DNA of 64,000 nt from Candidatus Denitrolinea symbiosum (GTDB lineage: Bacteria > Chloroflexota > Anaerolineae > Anaerolineales > Villigracilaceae), in the NCBI GenBank assembly GCA_017312345.1, contig BLAA01000001.1:2976001-3040000 (forward strand), written 5' to 3'. Shown here one piece after another: positions 1-8,518 of the stretch; the stretch's first letter is position 1, and every line of letters starts with the position of its first letter. The translations under genes and the position numbers were made by a program. The notes under the pieces are model-generated. The model had not been told where the DNA came from. It did no database searches and saw only the letters and a program-made list of their open reading frames with translations.

Positions 1-1
1 T

Positions 2-859
2 GGCGCATTTAGCGAAGAGGTCGTCAATCGCCTGCATTGGATGGCTGACGTGCTTGGTCCAACCATCGCGAAAGCCGTCAAAAGCACGCCAGACGGCATC
101 AACCTGAATGTTGTCATCTCCAAGGCAATCACCATGGGTGATGAGTTCCATCAGCGTAACATTGCCGGCACCCTGGTGCTGTTGAAGGAATTGGTCCCAT
201 TGATCGATGCGCTGGAGATGGATCGCAAGGACAAGCAGGACGTACTCCGCTTCCTGGCGAACACCGATCAGTTCTTCTTGAACGTGATGATGGCAGTGGG
301 CAAGGCGATCGTTGACTATGCCCGCAAGATCCAAGAAGGCACCGTAGTAACCACGATGACCCGCAACGGCAAAGATTTCGGCATCCGGATTGCCGGAATG
401 GGCGATGACTGGTTCACCGCGCCGGTCAACACGCCGCACGGGCTGTACTTCACCGGTTACACCGAGGAGGATGCCAATCCCGATATCGGCGACAGCGCCA
501 TCACCGAAACCGTGGGAGTAGGCGCAATGGTGACCGTGGCCGCTCCAGCCGTGACGCGTTTCGTGGGTTCCGGAGGCGGTTATGACGATGCTCTGAGAGT
601 GTCGAATGAGATGAACTCGATTTGTCTGTCCAACAATCCCAATTGGAGTATCCCGAACTGGAATTTCAAGGGCGCCTGTCTGGGCATTGACGCTGTCAAA
701 GTCGTCGCCACGGGCATCACCCCGCTGATCAACACCGGCATCGCCCACAAAAAGGCGGGAGTCGGACAGGTCGGCGCCGGAACGGCGACCGCCCCACTGG
801 CCTGTTTCGAAAAAGCCATTCTTGCCTACGCCAAAAAACTGGGAATTGACGCCGAATGA
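2..859 (+). CDS. allG: DUF1116 family protein, AllG-like oxamate carbamoyltransferase subunit (5' end outside window)
   Basis: The reading frame is open from the left window edge (codons from base 2) to the TGA at 857-859, so this is the C-terminal ~285 residues of a longer protein. The Asn-Arg-Leu-His-Trp-Met-Ala-Asp stretch and the glycine-rich VGVGAM and VGQVGAGTA segments fit the DUF1116 (YlbE/AllG) family. In E. coli AllF, AllG and AllH together act on oxalurate, giving oxamate and carbamoyl phosphate. The next gene starts inside this stop codon (ATGA overlap) and is AllH-like, so translational coupling is expected. An AllF/FdrA homologue should lie just upstream. The function is assigned by family and neighbourhood; the catalytic residues were not checked. 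Confidence 0.8.
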   Translation, partial: GAFSEEVVNRLHWMADVLGPTIAKAVKSTPDGINLNVVISKAITMGDEFHQRNIAGTLVLLKELVPLIDALEMDRKDKQDVLRFLANTDQFFLNVMMAVGKAIVDYARKIQEGTVVTTMTRNGKDFGIRIAGMGDDWFTAPVNTPHGLYFTGYTEEDANPDIGDSAITETVGVGAMVTVAAPAVTRFVGSGGGYDDALRVSNEMNSICLSNNPNWSIPNWNFKGACLGIDAVKVVATGITPLINTGIAHKKAGVGQVGAGTATAPLACFEKAILAYAKKLGIDAE

Positions 860-1755
860 TCTCAGGTTCTTTGTCTGGGGTAATGAGTTCCTCATTACCC
901 CAGATTCTCGCCCGCTCCCGAAATGGGAAAATCCACAGCCTTTTCAGCCAGAGTTTTAATATCGGCTTCGAGCAGGGTTTGGTTCACATTCGTCGGGCGG
1001 GCGGGCAACTTTCCAGCTTTGGCATGCGGATTTCGGACAGCCAGATGGACGATATCCTTCCCAGTCTGGAAACGGGCGATTTGGTGAAAACAAATGGCGT
1101 CACCCTCACTATCTACCCCACATACGGCCCCATTGTTCAGATTGAAACAGCCCGGCTGCAGAGTATTGACTTGTCGCTGCATCCGGTTGAAACGGCGCCG
1201 CGGCGGTTGGCAATCCTCCGCCAGGCGCTGGAAGCGGTCAATGCCGCCGCGTCGCTTGGCTTGGCGCTCACAGAGCAAGACTGGGTCCATTTAAACACCC
1301 TAATCCAGGAAGATGTTCACTCTGAAGCATTCCAAGCAGCAGCGCGCTACCTTGTGGGCCGGGGTAAGGGACTGACGCCCAGCGGAGATGATATTTTGCT
1401 GGGCTTTTTCCTGGCGTTAAAACTGTTTGGGCAAGCCTCAGGTTTGACGCAGCCGCTGCTCGATTTCATCGAACGCAGCACCACCAGTATCAGCGCGGCT
1501 TATCTGAGAGACCTGGCGAATGGTTATATCAGCGAGTATTTCCAAATGTTTTGCCAGGCGACTGCCCTGGAAGATCCTGACAGATTGAGGTCGGCTATCG
1601 AACAAATCACAACAATCGGTTCCACATCAGGCTACGACTCGTTGATGGGTATGAGTCTTGGCGTTACGAAACTCGAAGGCAGGTCAAAAGCCTCCTTCGT
1701 CAGTAAGCGTTTGTTTTTCAACCCCACCTTTTTCAAACAATGTTTGGAGGAATGA
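856..1755 (+). CDS. allH: DUF2877 family protein, AllH-like oxamate carbamoyltransferase subunit
   Basis: This 299-residue protein carries the DUF2877 signature GRGKGLTPSGDD around residue 170, followed by a hydrophobic LLGFFLALKLFG segment. DUF2877 corresponds to AllH (YlbF) of the oxamate carbamoyltransferase set. The start overlaps the allG stop as ATGA. The stop lies 1 bp before the next start codon, so the three genes look like one transcript. There is no signal peptide; a soluble cytoplasmic protein is likely. The substrate (oxalurate/oxamate or a related carbamoyl compound) is inferred from the family. Confidence 0.8.
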   Translation: MISGSLSGVMSSSLPQILARSRNGKIHSLFSQSFNIGFEQGLVHIRRAGGQLSSFGMRISDSQMDDILPSLETGDLVKTNGVTLTIYPTYGPIVQIETARLQSIDLSLHPVETAPRRLAILRQALEAVNAAASLGLALTEQDWVHLNTLIQEDVHSEAFQAAARYLVGRGKGLTPSGDDILLGFFLALKLFGQASGLTQPLLDFIERSTTSISAAYLRDLANGYISEYFQMFCQATALEDPDRLRSAIEQITTIGSTSGYDSLMGMSLGVTKLEGRSKASFVSKRLFFNPTFFKQCLEE

Positions 1756-1756
1756 A

Positions 1757-3100
1757 ATGGCACAAGCCCAAGGCAAGTCCAAAAAGAAGATCGGAATGAC
1801 CACCTGGATCTTAATTGCCGTCGTGCTCGGCATGCTCTTCGGTCTGCTCGTCCCAGCCAATCCGATCGTCACCGACATACTTAAAACGATTGGACAGATT
1901 TTCCTTCGTCTCATTCAGATGTCCATCATTCTGCTGGTGATGGGACAGATCATCCAGGCTATCGGCGGACTGAAAATGAACGAACTCGGCAAGATCGGAT
2001 ATAAGACGCTAGTAGTCTTTTTCCTCAGTTCGTTGATCGCGTCTGTGTTTGCGGTTGTGATCGGCTACCTGTTGAAACCAGGCGCCGGGCTGGACCTGTC
2101 GGCGATTCAAACAACGGTGACCGTGGAAGCCAACAAGACCACCATCTGGGACACGTTGTTAAACTTCATCCCCATCAACGCAATCAAAGCCATGTCCGAC
2201 GGCAATATCATGCAAGCCATCATCTTCGCGTTGTTCTTCGGGATTGCCATCAGCTTTGTCGGCAAGGATAGCAACCTGGCGCTCTTTGACATGATCAAAG
2301 AGTTCAACAGGGTCATCTTGCGCGTGATCACTATGATCATGCAGGTCGCTCCCTATGGCGTGTTCGCTTTGATCGCCTCCTCGATCGCTTCGTACGGTAT
2401 CCAGGTGGTTATTCCTCTGGCAAAATACCTTGGGGTTTTCGCGGTCATTGACCTGGCTTTCATTACTGTCTACATCCTGGTTGTATCCGGCGTAACTCGG
2501 GTGGGCATTGGCGATATCGTTCGCGGGCTGGGACGCATGTCAGCCATGGCAGTCGCCACCGGCTCCTCGGCCGTCACCCTGCCCACCGCCATGCAGGATG
2601 TGGAGAACAAACTGGGCGTTGGCAAAAAGGTCAGCCGAATCATGATGCCTCTGGGCGTCACGCTCAACAGCAACGGGGCTGCCATCCACATGACCATCAC
2701 CCTAATCACCATCGCGCAGATGTATGCCGTGTCCTTCTCGGCTGGCGACATCCTCTTCATGGTCATTCTGTGCACTCTGGCATCGGTGGCAAACGCAGTT
2801 GTACCCGGCGCCGGGATTGTCTCGTTAACCATTGTCGTACCGCAGATGGGGCTGCCGCTCGAATCCATCGCGCTGTTCGCTGGCATTGAAATCTTTGTCG
2901 GCATGCTTCGCACCATCCTCAACGTGGACGGCGATGCGCTGGCAGCCATGCTGGTGGCCAAGAGCGAAAACGTGATTGATCTCGAAAAAGTCAAGCGCGC
3001 TCGCAACCTCTCGGATGAAGAATTGGTTGAACTTGCCGCCAAGGAACAAGCTGAGGAAGAAGAACTGACCAGGAACCTGGCTCCCGAAGCCACCCGGTAA
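1757..3100 (+). CDS. dicarboxylate/amino acid:cation symporter (DAACS family), first paralogue
   Basis: This 447-residue multi-pass membrane protein belongs to the SDF/DAACS (GltP/DctA) family. The family hallmarks are SSAVTLP, LGVTLNSNGAAIHM (the NxxG/A substrate-cation region) and a late VPGAGIVSL hairpin. The ATG at 1757 is preferred because GGAGG at 1746-1750 gives a good ribosome site, while an in-frame codon at 1658 lies deep inside allH. The C-terminus is a charged Glu-rich tail. Its position 1 bp after allH suggests it moves a substrate or product of the AllFGH reaction, which is inference. A second, closely similar symporter follows. Confidence 0.85.
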   Translation: MAQAQGKSKKKIGMTTWILIAVVLGMLFGLLVPANPIVTDILKTIGQIFLRLIQMSIILLVMGQIIQAIGGLKMNELGKIGYKTLVVFFLSSLIASVFAVVIGYLLKPGAGLDLSAIQTTVTVEANKTTIWDTLLNFIPINAIKAMSDGNIMQAIIFALFFGIAISFVGKDSNLALFDMIKEFNRVILRVITMIMQVAPYGVFALIASSIASYGIQVVIPLAKYLGVFAVIDLAFITVYILVVSGVTRVGIGDIVRGLGRMSAMAVATGSSAVTLPTAMQDVENKLGVGKKVSRIMMPLGVTLNSNGAAIHMTITLITIAQMYAVSFSAGDILFMVILCTLASVANAVVPGAGIVSLTIVVPQMGLPLESIALFAGIEIFVGMLRTILNVDGDALAAMLVAKSENVIDLEKVKRARNLSDEELVELAAKEQAEEEELTRNLAPEATR

Positions 3101-3119
3101 TGTTTTGTTAAAGATCCAA

Positions 3120-3147
3120 ATGCCTCCCTTTATCTGAAGGAAGGCAT
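3120..3147 (+). other. intercistronic hairpin between the two symporter genes
   Basis: ATGCCTCCCTT, a five-base loop and GAAGGAAGGCAT form an imperfect stem between the two paralogous symporter genes. No T-run follows, so it may be an mRNA-processing or stability element rather than a terminator. Confidence 0.4.
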
Positions 3148-3194
3148 CTGGTCCATCATAGCAGCCTGAGCGGAACGGCATTGAGGTATTCAGG

Positions 3195-4436
3195 ATGGTT
3201 CAGGACAAAAGAAAAGCAGGCATGACCACAATCATCACGCTCTCCATGATCCTGGGCGTGGCGTTTGGATTGATCACGGGCAAAAATTTTCCGTTTATCG
3301 AGATGTTGGGACAGCTGTTTCTACGGCTGATCCAAATGTCGATCATCCTGCTCGTCACCGGGCAGATCGTCGAAGCCATCGGTGGGATCAAGCCCAGCGA
3401 AACCGGCAAGATTGGCGCGAAAACCGTCGCCATTTTTGCCGTATCCACCTTCCTTGCAGCCTTCTTTGGCATATTGATGGCGGTCGTATTCAAACCCGGC
3501 ATTGGAGTTGAAATTTCGAGTATTGAAGCGAGCGTGGATGTGACGGCTGGAAAAGCCAGCGCCATCGCCGACACGATGTTGGGATTCTTCCCGACCAATA
3601 TCATGCAAGCAATGGCCAACGGCATCATCGTCCAGGTGATTGTATTTGCCATCTTTGTCGGATTGGGACTTAGCTACATTAACCGCGATGGGATATCGCT
3701 CCTGTATAAAACGCTGGTTGATTTCAACAAAATCATCATGCGCATCATCCAAATGGTGATGTACTTCGCGCCGGTCGGCGTTTTTGCCCTGGTAGCTTCG
3801 TCAATCGGCAAGTTCGGAATTGAAGTAATCATCCCTCTGGCCAAGTATTTAGGCGTGTACGGACTGGGCACACTGCTGTTCTTGATCGCATGGGTGGCAG
3901 TGGTGTCAACCTACACGCGGATCAATCCGATTGAGATTGTCAAGCGCGTTACGCGTATGTCGCTGGTGGCGCTGGCAACCACCTCTTCGGCAGTAACGCT
4001 GCCGATTGAAATGGAAGACGCTGAAAATAAGTTGGGCGTAACCAAGGATGTGAACAAGATTGCCCTCCCGTTGGGAGTCAGCCTGAACAGTAACGGCGCC
4101 GCCATGCATATGGCTATCACCATCATGACCATAGCCCAACTATACGGCGTATCTTATACTTTCAGCGACATGGTCTATATCGTCGCGCTGACGGCGTTCG
4201 CTTCGCTCGCCAATGCGGTAGTGCCCGGCGCGGGACTGGTTTCGCTCTCGATAGTTGTGCCGCAAATGGGCTTGCCGCTTGAAGCCATCGCGCTGTTTGC
4301 GGGCATAGAGTGGTTCGTGGGTATGCTGCGCACGATCCTAAACGTCGACGCCGACACCTTCACTTCGATGTTGGTGGCTAAGAGCGAAAACAAACTCAAC
4401 TATGCTGTGTACGATAAAAATCCAGGACTTGTGTAA
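3195..4436 (+). CDS. dicarboxylate/amino acid:cation symporter (DAACS family), second paralogue
   Basis: This 413-residue DAACS protein parallels the preceding one almost segment by segment: FLRLIQMSIILLVTGQI near the N-terminus, TSSAVTLPIEMEDAENKLGV, LGVSLNSNGAAMHM and VPGAGLVSLSIVVPQMGLPLEAIALFAG. It lacks the long acidic C-terminal tail of its neighbour. The pair may be a tandem duplication that has diverged, or subunits that co-assemble, since DAACS proteins are trimers. It lies 94 bp downstream in the same direction and is probably in the allG-allH transcript. The substrate is unknown. Confidence 0.85.
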   Translation: MVQDKRKAGMTTIITLSMILGVAFGLITGKNFPFIEMLGQLFLRLIQMSIILLVTGQIVEAIGGIKPSETGKIGAKTVAIFAVSTFLAAFFGILMAVVFKPGIGVEISSIEASVDVTAGKASAIADTMLGFFPTNIMQAMANGIIVQVIVFAIFVGLGLSYINRDGISLLYKTLVDFNKIIMRIIQMVMYFAPVGVFALVASSIGKFGIEVIIPLAKYLGVYGLGTLLFLIAWVAVVSTYTRINPIEIVKRVTRMSLVALATTSSAVTLPIEMEDAENKLGVTKDVNKIALPLGVSLNSNGAAMHMAITIMTIAQLYGVSYTFSDMVYIVALTAFASLANAVVPGAGLVSLSIVVPQMGLPLEAIALFAGIEWFVGMLRTILNVDADTFTSMLVAKSENKLNYAVYDKNPGLV

Positions 4437-4740
4437 CTGATGTTACGCATGGAGCTGGCGAAAGCGAACGAGCCAGGCATGAAGCCGCGAAGACGCAAAT
4501 TCACAAAGAGTCTTTGAATATTGGCGTTGTGGCGCCCCAAAAAACAGATAATCATTTGCTCCTTTAGATTTTAGATAGGATGGAGAGTTTTCATGCTTCC
4601 CATTCCACCAGGCATGAGCGCCGAAACCTCGTAACGTTTCTGCGCGCCCATCGAAACCATCGTCAGGAGGCGATTCGGATAGGAATATGGAAGCGACCGT
4701 GACTTTGTTCCAAGTGGCAGTTCGTTACATAAGAGCCAAT
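4437..4740. other. intergenic region with no recognised gene
   Basis: No coding frame with a plausible start and ribosome site was seen. A GAAGCCGCGAAGACGCAAATT stretch near 4480 and the following CACAAAGAGTC resemble the A/G-rich dispersed spacer sequence seen in many environmental genomes. The two inverted-repeat elements that follow are listed separately. Confidence 0.4.
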
Positions 4741-4860
4741 AGACTTTATCCGAAATTTAATTGGGACACTGATTCACGCTGACAAACGCAGATTTTTCTT
4801 CTCGAATCAGCGAAATCAGTTTTCATCTGCGTTCCTAAATACTTATTACGGATAAAGTCT
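4741..4860. repeat. MITE-like element A with perfect 12-bp terminal inverted repeats
   Basis: AGACTTTATCCG at 4741-4752 is matched exactly by its reverse complement at 4849-4860. Inside, AACGCAGAT (4785-4793) pairs with ATCTGCGTT (4825-4833). The 120-bp unit has no coding capacity. The nested inverted repeat is typical of small non-autonomous mobile or palindromic elements. No flanking duplication was identified. Confidence 0.55.
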
Positions 4861-4874
4861 TATCTTTCTACCTC

Positions 4875-5021
4875 GGGGAGCGTCCAATTGAGAAAGGAAA
4901 AAAATTTGCCACAGAGAGCGCAGAGTTCTCAGAGAAAGGAACTCTCAAAATCTCTGCCTGCACTGTGCCGCAGGCACATGTGTGTACTCTGTGGCTAAAA
5001 ACGCTTCGTTGGACACTCCCC
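4875..5021. repeat. MITE-like element B with nested inverted repeats
   Basis: GGGGAGCGTCCAA (4875-4887) is mirrored by TTGGACACTCCCC (5009-5021) with one mismatch. Inside, GCCACAGAG is mirrored by CTCTGTGGC around 4991. The AGAGCGCAGAG-type interior resembles widespread palindromic spacer repeats. The element lies 14 bp beyond element A and directly precedes the convergent lipoprotein gene end. Confidence 0.5.
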
Positions 5022-5037
5022 TACCTCGCGGCGGGAA

Positions 5038-6282
5038 TTACTTGTACTGCCAGCCGAAACTGACGGATGTTTGCCCGCCCGTCTGGACGGTGATTTGCAG
5101 GCTTCCGTAGGGTGGCGCTGTCCACGCGCCCGAACCGAGGATGGCGGAGTTATTGGCATCGCCTGTGGGAACGCTGACGCAATAGGTCGAGCCATACAAA
5201 CTGCCAAAGGAAAATTTTCCTTGCGCGTCAGTCGTGACGGCGATGGGCACAGGGCTGTTCGGACTGGGCAGGCTGGCGCATGGTCCCAGTTGCAGGAGGA
5301 CGGTCACGCCCGCGAGATTCGGTTCGCCGACCTGTTGTATGCCGTCGGGTTGCGGCGAATCGTTCCAGACGTTGCCCGAAACGACGGCGTCGGGAATGGC
5401 GTCCTGCATGTCGGCGGCGGTGAAAGCCTGCCCTTTTGTCACGATGACGTTGAGCGTATAGGACGACCCGTCTGGTCTTTGCAGGTTGAGACAGTACGCG
5501 CCGTTGAAGTTCCCAGCGAGCAGGTAGCGACCGCTGTTATCCGATTTTGCGCTCGCGAGGCGCGCGCCGCCCAGCCCGCAGTTTCCTTGTTGCAGCCAGA
5601 CTTCGCGGTTTGCCATTAACTGGTCGTCGAAGTCATATTTAAAGTTGCCGTTCAGGTCTTGATAGACGAAGCCCGAAATCGTAGTCACGGCTGGCGAAGC
5701 GATGACGAGTTTGAGCCACAGCGGCGAGTCCTTTTTACCCACGCCGAATCTGCTCCCGTTCGGCGACTGGAATTTCCAGTGACTTTCGTACGCGCCAGGG
5801 TAGATGGGCGCAGTCATGTCCAAACTCAGGTCAATGGTCTGACCTGGAGCGGTTACGAACGGCAGAGCCAGACGGTCATAAGGCGTGAGCAGGGTCCCGT
5901 CTGTGAAGACGAGGCTGTAACGATTATCCCAGGTACACGTTCCCGTATTTTTGACGCGCCATGTTTTGACAAAGGCGATCTCTGGCGCGAGGACGCTTCC
6001 GTCGGGGATGGAAACATCCGCTACAAATTCGGCGGCGTTGACGCACGCTCCCGTTCCCGACGATGAAGCGGTTGGCGCGGCGGCGGACGCTGTCGCGGTC
6101 GGGAGGGCGGTCGCGGTGACCGTGCTGGTTGGCGTCGCGGCGATGGGGGTATCCGTCGGCGCGACGGTGTTGACGACGGCTGTCGCTTGCGCCGTCTCCG
6201 TAGGAACGGCAGTGGGCGCGGAACAGGCGTACATTGCCATGACGATGGATAGAAGGAAGATATGAGGTCTAACGCTTTTCAT
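5038..6282 (-). CDS. lipoprotein with Thr/Pro-rich linker, NBR1-Ig-like domain and SdrD-B-like repeats
   Basis: The 414-residue protein begins with a short signal peptide ending in a lipobox-like AMYAC at residues 16-20. A Thr/Ala/Pro-rich linker runs to about residue 75. The next ~110 residues match the NBR1-Ig-like (FW) domain: FVKTWRVKNTGTCTW, then LPFVTAPGQTIDLSLDMTAP and PGAYESHWKF. Two SdrD-B/Cna-B-like units follow, marked by ISGFVYQDLNGNFKYDFDD and VSGNVWNDSPQPDGIQQVGEPNLAGV. It is probably anchored to the outer face of the membrane. The role is unknown; these domains usually mediate surface binding or structure. The start has AGGTG upstream. Confidence 0.8.
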   Translation of the reverse strand: MKSVRPHIFLLSIVMAMYACSAPTAVPTETAQATAVVNTVAPTDTPIAATPTSTVTATALPTATASAAAPTASSSGTGACVNAAEFVADVSIPDGSVLAPEIAFVKTWRVKNTGTCTWDNRYSLVFTDGTLLTPYDRLALPFVTAPGQTIDLSLDMTAPIYPGAYESHWKFQSPNGSRFGVGKKDSPLWLKLVIASPAVTTISGFVYQDLNGNFKYDFDDQLMANREVWLQQGNCGLGGARLASAKSDNSGRYLLAGNFNGAYCLNLQRPDGSSYTLNVIVTKGQAFTAADMQDAIPDAVVSGNVWNDSPQPDGIQQVGEPNLAGVTVLLQLGPCASLPSPNSPVPIAVTTDAQGKFSFGSLYGSTYCVSVPTGDANNSAILGSGAWTAPPYGSLQITVQTGGQTSVSFGWQYK

Positions 6283-6491
6283 TTTTTCACCTGACTGTTT
6301 GTCTTGTTCGATTCTGCTTGACGTCTGAACGACAAGAAAGTTCCCGTTAGGGTTTCATTTTGACGTTTTCGCGCCCGTCAATTGCCAGCGACGGACAAAG
6401 ACGGCGAGGGCGAACAAAGCAAAAGCGGACAAAACGTAGAACTGCCAGGGGCTTGCGGGGGTGATGCCCGCTAAAGCATTCCTGCATTTAT

Positions 6492-6525
6492 GGGCGGCGG
6501 TTGATATTGATCGAACCCGCCGCCC
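6492..6525 (-). terminator. strong GC hairpin after the small-membrane-protein operon
   Basis: GGGCGGCGG (6492-6500) and CCGCCGCCC (6517-6525) form a perfect 9-bp stem 7 bp beyond the stop of the 6533-7057 gene. The T-rich run is on the plus-strand side (GCTTTTGTT), so termination of the minus-strand operon would be by hairpin only or factor-dependent. The rest of 6283-6491 holds no convincing gene. Confidence 0.4.
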
Positions 6526-6532
6526 GCTTTTG

Positions 6533-7057
6533 TTACAAATACCTTGCGACAGCCATCCCCAGCATGGCGATTGCAAGCAAGACGAGGTCGAACTGATACG
6601 CCTTCATCAACGACGATTGCAAGCGGCTCATTTCCTGGACCTTGGCTGGATTCGGCTCGCTCTGCGCGGAGCCGATCTCCGCCCCGAGTTTTGCGATTTT
6701 CTCCTGCATCTTGCCGAAATAGCCCGCGCCCATCACATACGAGCCGAGCGCTGCCACCGCGCCGACGGTGAACGCTGCGCCCGCGCCCGTCGTCCAGATG
6801 AAACTGATCCCGCCTGCGAAGAAGCGCGCATACAACAGCGCTCCCGAAAGCACGGTGACCGTAGCGACGATCCCCAGCGTCGCCCCGAGGCGCGGCGCCA
6901 GCGTTTGCAGAAACTTTTGCCCTGCGGACTGGGTGATGCGCGCCACAGGGACAAGCATCAGCAGGTACAGCGCCGCGCTTCCCACCCATACGATGCCGCC
7001 CGCCACATGCAGGACGCGCAGAATGAGAATGACGTAAAGGTTGTTTAGAATTAACAT
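6533..7057 (-). CDS. CopD-like integral membrane protein
   Basis: The 174-residue protein has four predicted membrane segments (residues ~8-30, 54-76, 82-106 and 152-172). The first contains LRVLHVAGGIVWVG, the His-containing segment typical of CopD/DUF2269-type membrane proteins. AAGGAG six bases before the ATG supports this start. It is the last gene of a minus-strand string of small membrane proteins that begins at 8758. A role in copper or heme handling is possible from the family but unproven. A hydrophilic loop at residues 108-145 lies between helices 3 and 4. Confidence 0.65.
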   Translation of the reverse strand: MLILNNLYVILILRVLHVAGGIVWVGSAALYLLMLVPVARITQSAGQKFLQTLAPRLGATLGIVATVTVLSGALLYARFFAGGISFIWTTGAGAAFTVGAVAALGSYVMGAGYFGKMQEKIAKLGAEIGSAQSEPNPAKVQEMSRLQSSLMKAYQFDLVLLAIAMLGMAVARYL

Positions 7058-7128
7058 GATTTACTCCTTTTGTTATTGCGAAGCGCGTCGGCAATTTTTT
7101 GCCAGACGGCAACTTCTGAATCAACGAA

Positions 7129-7644
7129 TTAAGCGATCCACTCTATTGCCAGAGCGATCAGGGTTACGATCCCGCTCAGGAGAAAGGTCAGGATGACGCC
7201 GTTCAAAAACTTGCGGAGGTGGAAACCGAAATCGCGATAGCCCGCCATGCCCTCCGTGCCAGGCAGGATCATGAAGCGCGGCTGAAGCGTCATCAGCAGA
7301 AACCAATCCAACAGGATCAGGTCGAGCAGATTCCACGTCTGGAACATGGTCACAGCCACCAGGAAGACATCGCGCGCCGCGAGTTCGCCCGTTTGGTTGC
7401 GGAGCGTCGTCAGCGCCAGAATGACGATCGCGACCAGGACGATCAAAAAGGGCAGACTGACGCGATTCGCCTGCCGACGAGTCGAAACGTCCATCGCTCC
7501 GAATTTGGCGCGCACATCGGGCGGATATTCGTTCACCAGCATGGCGACGTTGATTCGTCCCAGGACGAGAACGCCGATGCAGAAAGCGATCCCAAAGACG
7601 CCGCCCCAAATTGCGCCGTGTCGAATAAGTTCAACAAGTGTCAT
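7129..7644 (-). CDS. uncharacterised four-helix membrane protein
   Basis: I do not recognise this 171-residue protein. It has about four hydrophobic segments (residues ~12-34, 60-80, 92-115 and 148-170), with a basic loop (STRRQAN) after the first. GGAG upstream of the ATG supports the start. It sits between two other small membrane proteins on the same strand with gaps of 70-100 bp and is probably co-transcribed with them. FLLMTLQPRFMILPGTEGM between helices 3 and 4 could help define the family in a search. Confidence 0.6.
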   Translation of the reverse strand: MTLVELIRHGAIWGGVFGIAFCIGVLVLGRINVAMLVNEYPPDVRAKFGAMDVSTRRQANRVSLPFLIVLVAIVILALTTLRNQTGELAARDVFLVAVTMFQTWNLLDLILLDWFLLMTLQPRFMILPGTEGMAGYRDFGFHLRKFLNGVILTFLLSGIVTLIALAIEWIA

Positions 7645-7744
7645 AAATTTCTCCAGTTCAGCCTGCTCGGACGTACAATTGCATAAGAAAACTACTTGAA
7701 CAGTTACAAAATTGCGATTGCGTCTCGAGATTCATCCTTCAGAT

Positions 7745-8296
7745 CTAGTTGGCAGGCGGCAATACGCCAAAAGCGGACAGCGCGCCCAACACCGACATCA
7801 GAACGACGAGGGCGGTTACGATACCCAACGACCAATTGAGCCAGCGCTTTTCAGGGTGATTGACCCAATAATGAGTCAGAAAGGCAAGCAGACCCGCCTG
7901 GAAGAAGATTTCGGGAAAGTTCAGGACGTGAAACCAACTCGGCAAAACGGTATAGATCATCCCTTCGATGGAACTGGGCGCGGCGGCAAAAGGGGAGAAG
8001 ATGCCGACGATCGCCAGCGTCAGCCACAACGTTAGCCAGCCGTGTTTATGCGGAAAAACGCTCGCGCGCAAGGCGTAAAACGCCAGCCCGAACAGAAACC
8101 CGCGCAAGATTTGAAAGAACGGTCCCGCCATCACCAGTGGATGATCGGTCTGGCGCAGATAGTTCGAAACGGCAGGGTCGGCGTATTTGGCGGCGTAATC
8201 CAGAAACAAAAACGACAATACGCCGACGATAAAGTACGTGCCCGTGTGAACAGCCGTCGTTTTTAGCGCGATGGACGGAAAAGAGAGTTGTTTCAT
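7745..8296 (-). CDS. uncharacterised multi-pass membrane protein
   Basis: This 183-residue protein has about five membrane segments. The ATG at 8296 is chosen because AGGAGG lies 5 bases upstream, whereas the earlier in-frame ATG at 8323 has none. Visible features are YFIVGVLSFLFLDYAAKYAD near the N-terminus and a WFHVLNFPEIFFQAGLLAFLTHYWV segment with His residues in or near helices. No enzymatic motif is evident. It belongs to the operon-like string running from 8758 to 6533. Confidence 0.6.
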   Translation of the reverse strand: MKQLSFPSIALKTTAVHTGTYFIVGVLSFLFLDYAAKYADPAVSNYLRQTDHPLVMAGPFFQILRGFLFGLAFYALRASVFPHKHGWLTLWLTLAIVGIFSPFAAAPSSIEGMIYTVLPSWFHVLNFPEIFFQAGLLAFLTHYWVNHPEKRWLNWSLGIVTALVVLMSVLGALSAFGVLPPAN

Positions 8297-8339
8297 TGAA
8301 CCTCCTGCGGGCGGCGATTTCAACGGAAGGAACGCCTTC

Positions 8340-8504
8340 TCATTGCTCCTGAAAGTTTGCCAGCGCCAGCGCGGTCAGCCCCATGCCAAGCATGGACACG
8401 CCGTTTTTAACATCCAGCGTCTTGAGCGTGGACAACACAATGACGGCGACGCCCATTGCCAGCGCGATCCCCTTCAATGCGATCTTGATGATATTTTTGT
8501 ACAT
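8340..8504 (-). CDS. small two-helix membrane protein (54 aa)
   Basis: An AAGGAG site seven bases before the ATG at 8504 supports this 54-residue product. It consists of a short basic start and two hydrophobic stretches (GIALAMGVAVIVLSTL and GVSMLGMGLTALALANF). An in-frame ATG nine codons earlier has no ribosome site. The gene lies 14 bp from its upstream neighbour and 43 bp from its downstream neighbour on the same strand, so it is very likely part of the same transcript. The function is unknown. Confidence 0.6.
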   Translation of the reverse strand: MYKNIIKIALKGIALAMGVAVIVLSTLKTLDVKNGVSMLGMGLTALALANFQEQ

Positions 8505-8518
8505 GGTTTTCTCCTTTT

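Noticed and set aside
1658..1756. Earlier start for the first DAACS symporter
   Set aside because: The extra 33 residues lie inside the allH reading frame and are not membrane-like; GGAGG supports 1757.
6355..6576. 73-residue minus-strand frame ending in a membrane-like segment (PWQFYVLSAFALFALAVFVRRW)
   Set aside because: The hydrophobic end is suggestive, but the only start lies inside the neighbouring gene, there is no ribosome site and a strong hairpin crosses the frame. It may be a decayed remnant.
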